From Nocardioides daejeonensis (GTDB lineage: Bacteria; Actinomycetota; Actinomycetes; Propionibacteriales; Nocardioidaceae), in the NCBI RefSeq assembly GCF_003194585.1, contig NZ_QHKZ01000001.1:1-64000 (forward strand): DNA of 64,000 nt. The letters are read 5' to 3'. Below, in pieces: positions 1 through 9,056 of the stretch. The translations under genes were made by a program, and so were the position numbers. Within the stretch, counting starts at the first letter, position 1. The number at the start of each line of letters is the position of its first letter. The notes beneath the pieces are model-generated. The model was not told the DNA's origin. It searched no databases and worked only from the letters and a program-made list of their open reading frames with translations.

Positions 1-542
1 GCGACCTCGGCGAGGCCGCCGAAGTTGGTTTCGAAGCCCCAGATGCGTTGGGAGGGGTCGAGCATGGTGTCGTTGTGGCCGTCGGGTGCTTCGAGTTCGA
101 CGCTGAGGCAGTGGGCGACGACGCGGTCGCCCGGCTTCCATTTGGTGACGCCGGGGCCGACGGCGAGGACGACGCCGGCGAGGTCGGAGCCGACGATGTG
201 GTAGGGCAGGTCGTGTCGTTTGCCGAGGTCGGATTCGCGGCCGTAGCGTTCGAGGAACCCGAAGGTGGAGACGGGTTCGAAGATCGAGGTCCATACGGTG
301 TTGTAGTTGATGGCGGAGGCCATGACGGCTACGAACGCTTCGCCGGGGCCGAGTTCGGGCAGGGCGACCTCGTCGAGGTGGAGGGACTTGCGGGGGTCTT
401 TTTCCTTCGAGGGCACGCCTTCGAACATGTCGACTTCGTCCTTGTGGACGGTCACGGCCCGGTAGGACTCGGGCAGGGCCAGGTTCGCGAAGTCCTCTGA
501 CGTGGCGTCCTCGGCGGTGATCGCGTCGAGAATGTGCTGCAC
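1..542 (-). CDS. ccr: crotonyl-CoA carboxylase/reductase, N-terminal part (gene runs off left edge)
   Basis: About 180 N-terminal residues are visible, starting VQHILDAITAEDA. Segments such as NYNTVWTSIFEP, HIVGSDLAGVV and KPGDRVVAHC match the N-terminus of crotonyl-CoA carboxylase/reductase, a medium-chain-dehydrogenase-fold enzyme that carboxylates and reduces crotonyl-CoA to ethylmalonyl-CoA using NADPH and CO2. In actinobacteria it serves the ethylmalonyl-CoA pathway or supplies polyketide extender units. The start is GTG at 542-540, preceded by GAGGAGAA (minus strand, 548-555) at good spacing. The epimerase, thiolase and MeaB genes beside it fit the same acyl-CoA pathway. The NADPH and CO2 binding regions lie outside the window, so completeness cannot be judged. 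Confidence 0.93.
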   Translation of the reverse strand, partial: MQHILDAITAEDATSEDFANLALPESYRAVTVHKDEVDMFEGVPSKEKDPRKSLHLDEVALPELGPGEAFVAVMASAINYNTVWTSIFEPVSTFGFLERYGRESDLGKRHDLPYHIVGSDLAGVVLAVGPGVTKWKPGDRVVAHCLSVELEAPDGHNDTMLDPSQRIWGFETNFGGLAEV

Positions 543-566
543 GATGGTTCTCCTCAAGAGGGATCA

Positions 567-583
567 AGCGTTAGCGAGCGTTA
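567..583. promoter_or_regulatory. candidate operator upstream of ccr
   Basis: AGCGTTA occurs twice with a 10-bp period (567-573 and 577-583). The block also contains the imperfect palindrome GTTAGCGAGCGTTAAC and the perfect octamer CGTTAACG. It lies 25-41 bp before the ccr start codon, where a repressor would act. A TetR-type site is a guess; the regulator is not in the window. Confidence 0.35.
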
Positions 584-667
584 ACGGCGGTGAATGTACC
601 GGCCGGTAGGGCCGGGTGGGGCCAGTTGTGCCCCACGTCTCAGTGCGAGACCGGTTCGGCGCGAGAT

Positions 668-1129
668 TCAGTGCGCAGGCTGCGCGGCGGGCTCCACCAG
701 CTCGACCAGGACGCCACCCGCGTCCTTCGGGTGGATGAAGTTGATCCGCGAGTTCGAGGTGCCGCGGCGAGGCTCGTCGTACAGCAGCCGGAGGCCACGC
801 TCGCGCAGGATCGCGGAGACCTTCTCGACGTCGGTCACTCGGTAGGCGAGCTGCTGCAGGCCGGGGCCGCTGCGGTCGAGGAACTTGGCGATCGTCGACT
901 CGGAGTTGAGCGGCGCGAGGAGCTGGATGCAGGAGTCGGTGTCACCGACGCCGACCATGGCCTCGCGGACGCCCTGGGCCTCGTTGACCTCCTCGTGGCG
1001 CACGGTCATCGAGAAGTTGTCGCGGTAGAAGGCGATCGCCTCGTCCAGGTCGGGCACGGCGATGCCGACGTGGTCGATGGCGATGAACAGGTGCTCGGGC
1101 ACGGAAAGCGGGGCAGTCATGAGCGCCAT
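668..1129 (-). CDS. mce: methylmalonyl-CoA epimerase (VOC family)
   Basis: This 153-residue protein of the glyoxalase/VOC fold has two beta-alpha-beta-beta-beta modules. It interconverts the (2R) and (2S) forms of methylmalonyl-CoA, and ethylmalonyl-CoA in the ethylmalonyl-CoA pathway. Recognisable parts are IDHVGIAVPDLDEAIAFYRD at residues 18-37 (metal-ligand His20), NEAQGVREAM, SRINFIHPKDAGG and the C-terminal LVELVEP with the Glu ligand. The position that is often His-His in characterised epimerases reads LQQLAYRV here, so one usual ligand is Gln. The start could be ATG 1129 or the in-frame ATG at 1120. It is divergent from the thiolase gene. Confidence 0.93.
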   Translation of the reverse strand: MALMTAPLSVPEHLFIAIDHVGIAVPDLDEAIAFYRDNFSMTVRHEEVNEAQGVREAMVGVGDTDSCIQLLAPLNSESTIAKFLDRSGPGLQQLAYRVTDVEKVSAILRERGLRLLYDEPRRGTSNSRINFIHPKDAGGVLVELVEPAAQPAH

Positions 1130-1241
1130 CGTGGACCCTGACGAGAGGGCCTGCCAACCAGTGTGACCTGATCAACATCCACGGCACGGGTGAACAATGG
1201 GTAACCTCGCACCGTCAACACCACTGCCTCCAGGAGGAACC

Positions 1242-2429
<1,188 letters not shown>

Positions 2430-2446
2430 GGCACACGTCGCCAGAC

Positions 2447-3445
2447 GTGACCCAGCACAGTACGACGGCCGGGGGCCGGGGGCGCCGTGGGGCGCCCTCG
2501 GTCCCCGAGCTCGTCGAGAAGGCGCAGGCCGGTGATCCGCGCTCCGTCGGACGGTTGATCACGCTGGTGGAGGACGCCTCCCCGCTCCTGCGGGAGGTGA
2601 TGACCCTGCTGGCGCCCCTGGCGGGACGGGCCCGTGTCGTCGGGCTCACCGGTGCTCCCGGCGTGGGCAAGTCCACCTCGACCAGCGCCCTCGTCACCGA
2701 GCTGCGCAAGCGCGACCTGCGGGTCGGCGTACTCGCGGTGGATCCGTCCTCCCCGTTCTCGGGGGGAGCGTTGCTCGGCGACCGGGTGCGGATGTCGGAG
2801 CACGCGACCGACCGTGACGTCTTCATCCGCTCCATGGCGTCTCGCGGCCACCTCGGCGGCCTCGCCTGGGCCACCCCCCAGGCGATCCGGGTGCTCGACG
2901 CCGCGGGCTTCGACGTGATCCTCGTCGAGACGGTCGGCGTCGGGCAGAGCGAGGTCGAGATCGCGGGTCTCGCCGACACCACCATGGTGCTGCTCGCCCC
3001 GGGCATGGGAGACGGCATCCAGGCGGCGAAGGCGGGCATCCTCGAGGTCGGCGACATCTACGTCGTCAACAAGGCCGATCGCGACGGAGCAAACCGCGTA
3101 CGCCGCGAGCTGCGCAACGCGCTCGCCCTCTCGGACCGGCGGGAGGAGTCCTGGTCGCGACCGGTGCTCATGACGACGGCGCACGACGGCGGAGGGCTCG
3201 ACCAGGTCGCGGACACGCTCGCCGAGCACCACGCCTGGCTGGTGGAGTCGGGTGAGCTGCATTCTCGGCGGCAGCGACGGGCGGCGGAGGAGGTCGAGGC
3301 GATCGCCGTCGCCGAGCTGCGCAAGGCCTGGGCAGGCCTGACCCAGGGCACCACGCTGGCCGACCTTGCCCGCGAGGTTGCGGCCGGACGCACCGACCCG
3401 TACACGGCGGCCGACGAGCTGCGCCGCGTGGCCGACCGAGCCTGA
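2447..3445 (+). CDS. meaB: methylmalonyl-CoA mutase-associated GTPase MeaB
   Basis: A 332-residue P-loop GTPase of the MeaB/ArgK (G3E) family. It chaperones adenosylcobalamin-dependent acyl-CoA mutases, gating cofactor loading and protecting them from inactivation. Walker A is GAPGVGKST. The strings VGVLAVDPSSPFSGGALLGD, RSMASRGHLGG and VETVGVGQSE are typical, and the guanine motif is NKAD. GTG 2447 gives a conventional N-terminus; an upstream start inside the thiolase gene is open but unlikely. It follows the thiolase gene closely. The mutase it serves is not in this window. Confidence 0.95.
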   Translation: MTQHSTTAGGRGRRGAPSVPELVEKAQAGDPRSVGRLITLVEDASPLLREVMTLLAPLAGRARVVGLTGAPGVGKSTSTSALVTELRKRDLRVGVLAVDPSSPFSGGALLGDRVRMSEHATDRDVFIRSMASRGHLGGLAWATPQAIRVLDAAGFDVILVETVGVGQSEVEIAGLADTTMVLLAPGMGDGIQAAKAGILEVGDIYVVNKADRDGANRVRRELRNALALSDRREESWSRPVLMTTAHDGGGLDQVADTLAEHHAWLVESGELHSRRQRRAAEEVEAIAVAELRKAWAGLTQGTTLADLAREVAAGRTDPYTAADELRRVADRA

Positions 3446-3578
3446 GCAGGGCGTCCACGGGCGCGCCTCCCGCGGTAGCGATCGCGGATTTGCTAGGAAT
3501 AGCAGCGCAATCTGCCCGCCGGGCTCTGTCGTGCCCGACAGTCGGCGTGCCCTGACCGCAGAACGACGAGGAGAAGAC

Positions 3579-3749
3579 ATGGACGCCAAGAAGGGCGTAC
3601 TTGCCGTCATCGTGCTGTTCCTGGGGTTCTACATGTTCAAGGACCCCAGTGGTCTCGCCGACCTCTCGGGGCGCGCCTTCGACGGTGGTTGGGAGCTGAC
3701 CACCCAGCTCTTCGACGCGACGATCCGCTTCCTCAACGAGCTGTTCTAG
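3579..3749 (+). CDS. small single-pass membrane protein, 56 aa
   Basis: A short gene with GAGGAG at 3568-3573, five nt before ATG 3579. The product begins MDAKKGVLAVIVLFLGFYMF, giving one N-terminal transmembrane helix (about residues 6-20), followed by a short amphipathic tail with aromatic residues (WELTTQLFDATIRFLNELF). No family was recognised. It ends 12 nt before the PH-domain gene and is probably cotranscribed with it. The good ribosome site and plausible membrane helix support it as real. Confidence 0.7.
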   Translation: MDAKKGVLAVIVLFLGFYMFKDPSGLADLSGRAFDGGWELTTQLFDATIRFLNELF

Positions 3750-3761
3750 TAGGCGCTCGGC

Positions 3762-4283
3762 GTGGGCATCGTCGCGACCCTGTCGGACCCCAAGATCCGC
3801 AAGCACCTGCTGCGTGAGGAGGGCGAGGTGATCGTCGACGAGGTGCTGCACCACTGGGTGGTCTACGTGCTGCCGGTGCTGGAGGTGACGGCAGCCGTCC
3901 TCTTGCTGCTGTGGGTGCCCTTCGCCGACATCTCCTTCGCCTGGCTGCCGCTGGTGGTCGCGGCAGCTCTGGCCTGCCACGCGGGATGGAAGGCGCTGGC
4001 CGCGCACCGCGATCGCTTCGTGATCACCAACATGCGGGTCTTCCGCGTGCACGGGGTGCTCTCCCAGCAGCACGCGACCATGCCGTTGAGCCGCATTCTC
4101 GACATCACCGTCGTCAAGCCGCTGCACGGCCGGATCCTGGGGTTCGGGCACTTCGTCTTCGAGTCCGCGGCCCAGGAGCAGGGCCTGCGCGACATCCGGT
4201 ACGTCGGCCGCCCCGACGAGCGGGACCTCTCCATCCAGCGTGTGGTGCAGCGTTCCGGCCTGCGCGGACCCAAGGTGAACTGA
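3762..4283 (+). CDS. membrane protein with bacterial PH (YdbS-like) domain
   Basis: 173 residues with a GTG start. Two adjacent hydrophobic helices (about residues 33-50 and 55-70) are followed by a bacterial pleckstrin-homology-like domain containing RFVITNMRVFRVHGVLSQQ and MPLSRILDITVVKPLHGRILG. The V-x-x-x-L-S-x-I-D/x pattern is typical of this family. The function is unknown; such proteins are envelope-associated. It lies between the 56-residue membrane protein and the MarR regulator. Its TGA overlaps the next ATG by one base, so translational coupling with the regulator is likely. Confidence 0.8.
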   Translation: MGIVATLSDPKIRKHLLREEGEVIVDEVLHHWVVYVLPVLEVTAAVLLLLWVPFADISFAWLPLVVAAALACHAGWKALAAHRDRFVITNMRVFRVHGVLSQQHATMPLSRILDITVVKPLHGRILGFGHFVFESAAQEQGLRDIRYVGRPDERDLSIQRVVQRSGLRGPKVN

Positions 4284-4771
4284 TGGCACTCTCCTTCGAC
4301 CCGATCGACGAGGCCGCCCGGCAGTGGGGGCTGCGGTGGCCCGGTGTGCCGGCCATGCACGCCGTCACCTCGCTGATGCGGGTCCAGCAGCTGGTGCAGT
4401 CCAGGCTGGACACGACGCTGAAGCCGCACGGCCTGACCTTCGCCCGCTACGAGGCGCTGGTGCTGCTCTCCTTCACCCGTCACGGGGCGCTGCCGCTCGG
4501 CAAGATGGGGGAGCGGCTGCAGGTGCATCCGACGTCCGTCACCTCGATCGTCACCCGGCTGGTCGACCAGGGACATGTGGTCCGGGTCCCGCACCCCGAG
4601 GACGGCCGCGCGGTGCTGGCCGAGATCACCGCGAGTGGGCGGGCAGTGGTCGAGGCAGCCACGCGGGACCTCGTGGACTCGGGCTTCGCGCTCGGCGCGC
4701 TGGAGCCGGCACAGCTCGAGGAGCTCTCCGAGCTGCTCCGTCCGGTCCGCCGTGCCGCGGGGGACTTCTGA
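4283..4771 (+). CDS. MarR-family transcriptional regulator
   Basis: A 162-residue winged-helix repressor of the MarR family. The DNA-binding part includes PLGKMGERLQVHPTSVTSIV (recognition helix) and the wing RVPHPEDGRAVLAEITASGR. The N- and C-terminal helices form the dimer interface. The TGATG overlap with the preceding PH-domain gene fixes the start. Its ligand and targets cannot be inferred; local autoregulation of the 3.6-4.8 kb operon is plausible. Confidence 0.9.
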   Translation: MALSFDPIDEAARQWGLRWPGVPAMHAVTSLMRVQQLVQSRLDTTLKPHGLTFARYEALVLLSFTRHGALPLGKMGERLQVHPTSVTSIVTRLVDQGHVVRVPHPEDGRAVLAEITASGRAVVEAATRDLVDSGFALGALEPAQLEELSELLRPVRRAAGDF

Positions 4772-4805
4772 GTACCCGCGGCCGCTGCTGGGTAGGGTGC
4801 AGGCC

Positions 4806-6110
4806 GTGAATTCCACCTCCGCACGCGCACGCCGGCTCCGGGCCGTCACGGCCCTCGCCCTGGTCGCCGCGCTGCTCCCGTGGACCCGCGCCGACGCCGA
4901 CCCTGCGGGCGACGTGCTCGGCGAGGCGGCAACGGTGGAGTCCAGCACCGACCCGGAGGACCCCACCCCGCTGACGGCGGGGATCTGGCGAACCGAGCTG
5001 CAGGAGGCGATCTCCAGCGCCCAGCAGTTCACCTATGCCCGCACCATTCGCGGCAGCTCCGTCCACGTCTCCGCCTTCGGCCTGCTGGATCCCGAGGACG
5101 GGGTGGACCTGGGTGTCCTCGCCGGTGCGACCGAGTGTGGCAGCGACACCATCGACGCGGACACCAGCGGGTCCTGGGCGCAGGTGCCGGTGGGTACCTA
5201 CGTCTCGGTCGCCGACGACGACGCGAACAACCCGTGCATGACCGCGAAGAACCTGGCGATCACGCTCAGGCGATCGGCGGACTCCACGACGGACGGCCCG
5301 CTGCCGGTCCTCATCAAGGTCGTCGAGGAGGCGCCGCTCGACGACCCCGACGACGCGACCGACCAGGGCGACCTCCCTCCTGCTCCGTCGACCGACGAGA
5401 CGATCGTCCTGCCGGCACCGGGCGACGTACGGCGGGTCGACGAGCCGGGAAGCGGCTTCGACGACGCGACCGAGGGAGCCGGCACGACCAGCTCCGCCCT
5501 CGAGGCGGGGGAGGTGCACTTCTACCGCGTGCAGGTCGGCTGGGGGCAGACCGTCGCGGCCCGCGTGGACGTGGAGCCGCTCCCCAAGCCGGACCCGGAC
5601 TCCTATGTGTCCTCCGGGCCGCAGCTGCGGATGTCGGTGGTCAATCCGCTGCGGGCCCGGGTCGCCAGCAACCTGCTCGACACCGACATCGACGGCGCCG
5701 TCAGCTACGAGAACGACGACGGCACTGCGGAGCCCCTGACACTCTCGACCGGGCTGGGCCCGGTGGTCTGGCGCGGTCGCCTCAGCGGAGAGATCTCCTA
5801 CCTGCCGGGGGAGCACTGGATCCTCGTCTCGCGTGCAGCGGCCGGCGACGCGGAGGAGCCGGGTGAGATCCCCTACACGGTCACGATCGAGGTCCAGGGG
5901 CAGGTCTCCGGCGCACCGGTCTACCTGGAGCGGGAGCCGGGCTTCGTGGTGCGCGCCGGAAGCCGCTCCGGCAACGCCTCGGGCGGACAGACCACGACTG
6001 CCGCCGAGAGCGGCTGGTTCACGGCACGCCGCGGCCTGGGTGCCGGCCTGGTCGCGGGCGGTCTGGTCTGCCTGCTGCTGGGAGCGGTGCAGATCCGCCG
6101 CAGCCGCTAG
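4806..6110 (+). CDS. secreted, C-terminally membrane-anchored protein of unknown function
   Basis: 434 residues starting at GTG 4806. The N-terminus is a signal peptide (VTALALVAALLPWTRADA, cleavage near residue 35). A long acidic extracellular region with beta-rich character follows, then a Ser/Gly linker and one C-terminal transmembrane helix (GAGLVAGGLVCLLLGAVQI) ending in Arg/Lys. No domain was recognised with confidence; the architecture resembles exported sensor or adhesion-type actinobacterial proteins. Its stop codon shares bases with the stop of the converging kinase gene (the CTAG at 6107-6110). A functional link to the kinase is possible but unproven. Confidence 0.8.
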   Translation: MNSTSARARRLRAVTALALVAALLPWTRADADPAGDVLGEAATVESSTDPEDPTPLTAGIWRTELQEAISSAQQFTYARTIRGSSVHVSAFGLLDPEDGVDLGVLAGATECGSDTIDADTSGSWAQVPVGTYVSVADDDANNPCMTAKNLAITLRRSADSTTDGPLPVLIKVVEEAPLDDPDDATDQGDLPPAPSTDETIVLPAPGDVRRVDEPGSGFDDATEGAGTTSSALEAGEVHFYRVQVGWGQTVAARVDVEPLPKPDPDSYVSSGPQLRMSVVNPLRARVASNLLDTDIDGAVSYENDDGTAEPLTLSTGLGPVVWRGRLSGEISYLPGEHWILVSRAAAGDAEEPGEIPYTVTIEVQGQVSGAPVYLEREPGFVVRAGSRSGNASGGQTTTAAESGWFTARRGLGAGLVAGGLVCLLLGAVQIRRSR

Positions 6111-7132
6111 CCCAGCAGCAGCGCGCCGCCGGCGATCACGGCGACCAGACCGACTACCAGGAGCAGCCAGGCGGTCAACGGCGCGGACGACCGCTCCTGG
6201 GGCGCGAGCGTCATCAGCGGTGTCCGGGGACGGCCGGTCGGCGCGGTGCTCACACCGCCCGGAAGAGGGGCCGGATCGACCCGGGTGCCTTCGCCGAGGC
6301 CGGGATGCCGGTCCGGGATCTGGATCCGCTCGCCCGGTGCGGGCGGCAGCGCCGCGAAGCCCAGCGCCGCCACCTGCGCGCGGAAGGCGGCAGCCGTGGC
6401 CGGCCGCCGGCTCGGGTCCCGCGCCAGCGCTCCGGAGAGTACGTCGAGCAGCCGGTCGGTCGCTGCGTCCCCGGTCCGCAGCCGGTCGACCTCGAGTGGA
6501 TCAGGGTCGCTGGGCGGTCGGGTGGCGGTGAGCATCTCCACACCGACGGCGGCCACGGCGTACAGATCGGCTCGCGGGTCAGGGTCGGCACCGTGCCACT
6601 GCTCCGGCGCCATGTAGCCAGGGGTGCCGATCGCCATCGACGCGCGGGTCATCCTCGGCTCGTCGACGGGCGCGGCGATGCCGAAGTCGGTCAGCCGCAG
6701 GTGCGGGCGCCCGGTGCCGGTGGGCTCCAGCAGGAGGTTGGCCGGCTTCACGTCGCGGTGCACGATGCCGGCAGCGTGCACGGCGTCGAGCGCCTGGAGC
6801 GTCTGGTCGACGATCTCCACCACCCAGCGCACCGGCAGCGCGCCGTGGTCCTTGAGCAGGTCGGCGACGGAGCCGCCGCGCACCATCGGCATCGTGAAGA
6901 GCACGCGGTCGTCCACGCCGGCCCACGACTGGGGTGTCACCACGTGCCGGTGGTCGATCCGCATCGACTGCTCACGCACGAAGCGGAGCAGGGAGCCGGC
7001 GTCGGACTGCCCGAGGATCTTGGCGGCCTTGATCTGCCCGTCGGCGTGATCGCGCACGCACCACACCGAGCCCATGCCGCCCGTGGCGATCTGCTCCAGC
7101 AGCTCGTAGCGGCCCGCGAAGTAGTCGGTCAC
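6107..7132 (-). CDS. Hanks-type serine/threonine protein kinase
   Basis: A transmembrane Ser/Thr kinase. The kinase domain covers about residues 7-260: glycine loop ATGGMGSVW, catalytic Lys in IKAAKIL, HRDVKPANLL catalytic loop, DFG in RLTDFGIAAP, and GTPGYMAPEQW activation segment. A Pro/Thr-rich linker and one C-terminal helix (LTAWLLLVVGLVAVIAGGALL) follow; only a few residues lie outside the membrane, so there is no sensory domain of PASTA type. GTG 7132 is preferred because AGGG lies 8 nt upstream; ATG 7150 in frame is the alternative. It is divergent from the thioredoxin-TPR gene with a gap of only about 40-60 bp. Confidence 0.92.
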   Translation of the reverse strand: MTDYFAGRYELLEQIATGGMGSVWCVRDHADGQIKAAKILGQSDAGSLLRFVREQSMRIDHRHVVTPQSWAGVDDRVLFTMPMVRGGSVADLLKDHGALPVRWVVEIVDQTLQALDAVHAAGIVHRDVKPANLLLEPTGTGRPHLRLTDFGIAAPVDEPRMTRASMAIGTPGYMAPEQWHGADPDPRADLYAVAAVGVEMLTATRPPSDPDPLEVDRLRTGDAATDRLLDVLSGALARDPSRRPATAAAFRAQVAALGFAALPPAPGERIQIPDRHPGLGEGTRVDPAPLPGGVSTAPTGRPRTPLMTLAPQERSSAPLTAWLLLVVGLVAVIAGGALLLG

Positions 7133-7189
7133 GGCGCTGACCCTACCCATCTGAACGGGAGTTACCGCCGATCAGGGAAGATGTTCACC

Positions 7190-8122
7190 ATGAGTCAGCA
7201 GTCGTTCTCGCGTCCTGGTGCCGTCGACCTCTCCGGCTTCGGGCAGCCCGCCGTTGGCGGTGCGCCCGCTTCTGCCGGTGCCCCGCAGGGAGCCGGGCTC
7301 GGCTCGGCCTATGCGGTCGAGATCGACGAGCAGAACTTCCAGGCGGTCCTGGAGGAGTCCCGCATCGCTCCGGTGGTGCTGCTCTTCCACTCCGCCACCC
7401 GCTCGCCCGAGAGCACCGTGATGGCGCGTGACCTCGTCACGGTCGCCGACGAGTTCGCCGGTCGCTTCCTGGCGGGTCTGGTCGACATCGACACGGCCCC
7501 GGGGATCGCGCAGGCGATGCAGATCCCGCAGGTGCCGCTGATGATGGTGCTGCTCGACGGGCGACCGGTCACCCAGCCGATGCCCGGTCCGATGTCACTC
7601 GACGACCTGCGCACCCTCTTCAACCAGCTCGGTCAGCAGCTGACGGCGCAGGGGATCGTGGAGCGGCACCAGCCGCGGTCGCAGGCGGAGGGCGAGGACG
7701 GCCCGGTCGAGGACCCGCGCTACGCACCTGCCCAGGATGCGCTTGCCGAGGGCGACATCGACCGCGCCGTCGCGGAGTACCAGAAGCTCGTCGACGCCAA
7801 CCCGGCCGACACCGAGGCCGCCGCGGGACTGGCGATGGCGAAGGTGCTCCAGCGCACGCAGGGTGTCGACCTCAACGCCGCGCGGGCGGCTGCGGCCGAG
7901 AACCCCGACGACATCGCGGCGCAGACACTGGTCGCCGATCTCGACATGCTCGGTGGGCACGTCGACGACGCCTTCAACCGGCTGATCGACCTGGTACGCC
8001 GCACCGCGGGCGACGAGCGCGATGCTGCGCGCACCCATCTGCTCGGCCTCTTCGCGGCCGTCGGCAACGACGACCAGCGGGTCATCCGGGGTCGTCAGAA
8101 CCTCGCTTCGGCGCTCTTCTGA
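7190..8122 (+). CDS. CnoX/YbbN-like thioredoxin-TPR co-chaperone
   Basis: 310 residues. A flexible Gly/Ala-rich N-terminus is followed by a thioredoxin fold (about residues 40-150) in which the Cys-x-x-Cys site is absent: the segment reads LLFHSATRSPEST. A TPR-like helical domain follows (QDALAEGDIDRAVAEYQKLV and the later helices). This layout is that of YbbN/CnoX proteins, which hold unfolding clients and pass them to chaperones. Loss of both cysteines implies a holdase rather than a redox enzyme. ATG 7190 has AGGGA upstream at usable spacing; ATG 7181 in frame is too close to it. Confidence 0.88.
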   Translation: MSQQSFSRPGAVDLSGFGQPAVGGAPASAGAPQGAGLGSAYAVEIDEQNFQAVLEESRIAPVVLLFHSATRSPESTVMARDLVTVADEFAGRFLAGLVDIDTAPGIAQAMQIPQVPLMMVLLDGRPVTQPMPGPMSLDDLRTLFNQLGQQLTAQGIVERHQPRSQAEGEDGPVEDPRYAPAQDALAEGDIDRAVAEYQKLVDANPADTEAAAGLAMAKVLQRTQGVDLNAARAAAAENPDDIAAQTLVADLDMLGGHVDDAFNRLIDLVRRTAGDERDAARTHLLGLFAAVGNDDQRVIRGRQNLASALF

Positions 8123-8128
8123 GGTTTC

Positions 8129-9022
8129 TCAGACCCGGCCGGACTCGGTGTAGCCGGGTCCGCCGTCGAGCGCTGCCAGCGCCGCCTCGATGCGACGGGC
8201 AGTGAAGTCGGTGGCGCGCTCGCGGATCTCCTCGACGGTGAGGAACTGCGCCTCCCTGATCTCGCGCGCCTCGAAGACGGCGCCGTCCAAGAGGGCGGGG
8301 TCCTGCACGCCGCCGTCGAAGACCAGACAGACAGCGTCGTCCCAGCCGCCCCAGGGAGGCAGCCAGTCGGTGAGCACGATCGCGCCGGCCTCGAGGTGCA
8401 GCCCGAGCTCCTCCTCGAGCTCGCGCGTCACCGCGAGGCGGGGTGACTCGCCGACCTCGACCACGCCGCCGGGCAGGTCCCAGTCCCGCTTGTAGGTGAG
8501 GTGGCACAGCAGCACCCTGCCCTCGGGGTCGCGCACCAGCATCTGGCCGATGGCGCGCTTGCGCGGCAGGAAGGAGTTGAGGAGCGCACGGAAGGAGGAC
8601 GGGTCGCTGAGCGGTGGGTCGCTGGCGACGCGGGCCAGCACCACGTGCTCGGACTCCTCCTGGTGGCCGGGAGCGAGGCGGAGCAGGCCCTCGCGCTGCA
8701 GGCCGGCACGAGTCGCCACGCGGAGCGCCGGCTCGTTGTCGGGGGCGATCATCGCCTCCACCCGACCGAGACCGAGCCCGCCTTGGCCCGGGTCGGTCAT
8801 CGCCCAGTCGGTGAGCAGGCGTAGCGCACGGGTGGCGCTGCCGCGCCCGCGGTGCTCCGCGGCTAGCTGCCAGGTCAGTCGACCCGTGCCCGCCCCGACC
8901 CGACGGAGTGCGACGGTGCCGACAGCGGCGCCATCACGCTCCACGGTGAAGTGCTCCTTGGCGTCGTCGCGCACGTGCTCGGTCAACACGACGGTGCCGT
9001 CGGTCAGATCGGGGGAGGACAC
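8129..9022 (-). CDS. GNAT acetyltransferase-NUDIX hydrolase fusion
   Basis: One reading frame with two catalytic modules. Residues about 1-130 form a GNAT N-acetyltransferase (LTWQLAAEHRGRGSATRAL is the acetyl-CoA loop; PDNEPALRVATRAGLQREG is the typical C-terminal half). Residues about 150-295 form a NUDIX domain with a perfect Nudix box, from GVVEVGE to RELEEELGL. The pairing suggests two activities on related nucleotide or metabolite substrates, or damage repair, but neither substrate can be read. GTG 9022 is preferred because AGGG lies 8 nt upstream; GTG 9031 is also in frame. The gene converges with the thioredoxin-TPR gene with a 6-nt gap. Confidence 0.88.
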   Translation of the reverse strand: MSSPDLTDGTVVLTEHVRDDAKEHFTVERDGAAVGTVALRRVGAGTGRLTWQLAAEHRGRGSATRALRLLTDWAMTDPGQGGLGLGRVEAMIAPDNEPALRVATRAGLQREGLLRLAPGHQEESEHVVLARVASDPPLSDPSSFRALLNSFLPRKRAIGQMLVRDPEGRVLLCHLTYKRDWDLPGGVVEVGESPRLAVTRELEEELGLHLEAGAIVLTDWLPPWGGWDDAVCLVFDGGVQDPALLDGAVFEAREIREAQFLTVEEIRERATDFTARRIEAALAALDGGPGYTESGRV

Positions 9023-9056
9023 GGGCCACACCCTAGGCGACTGCCGTGGTCGGTCG

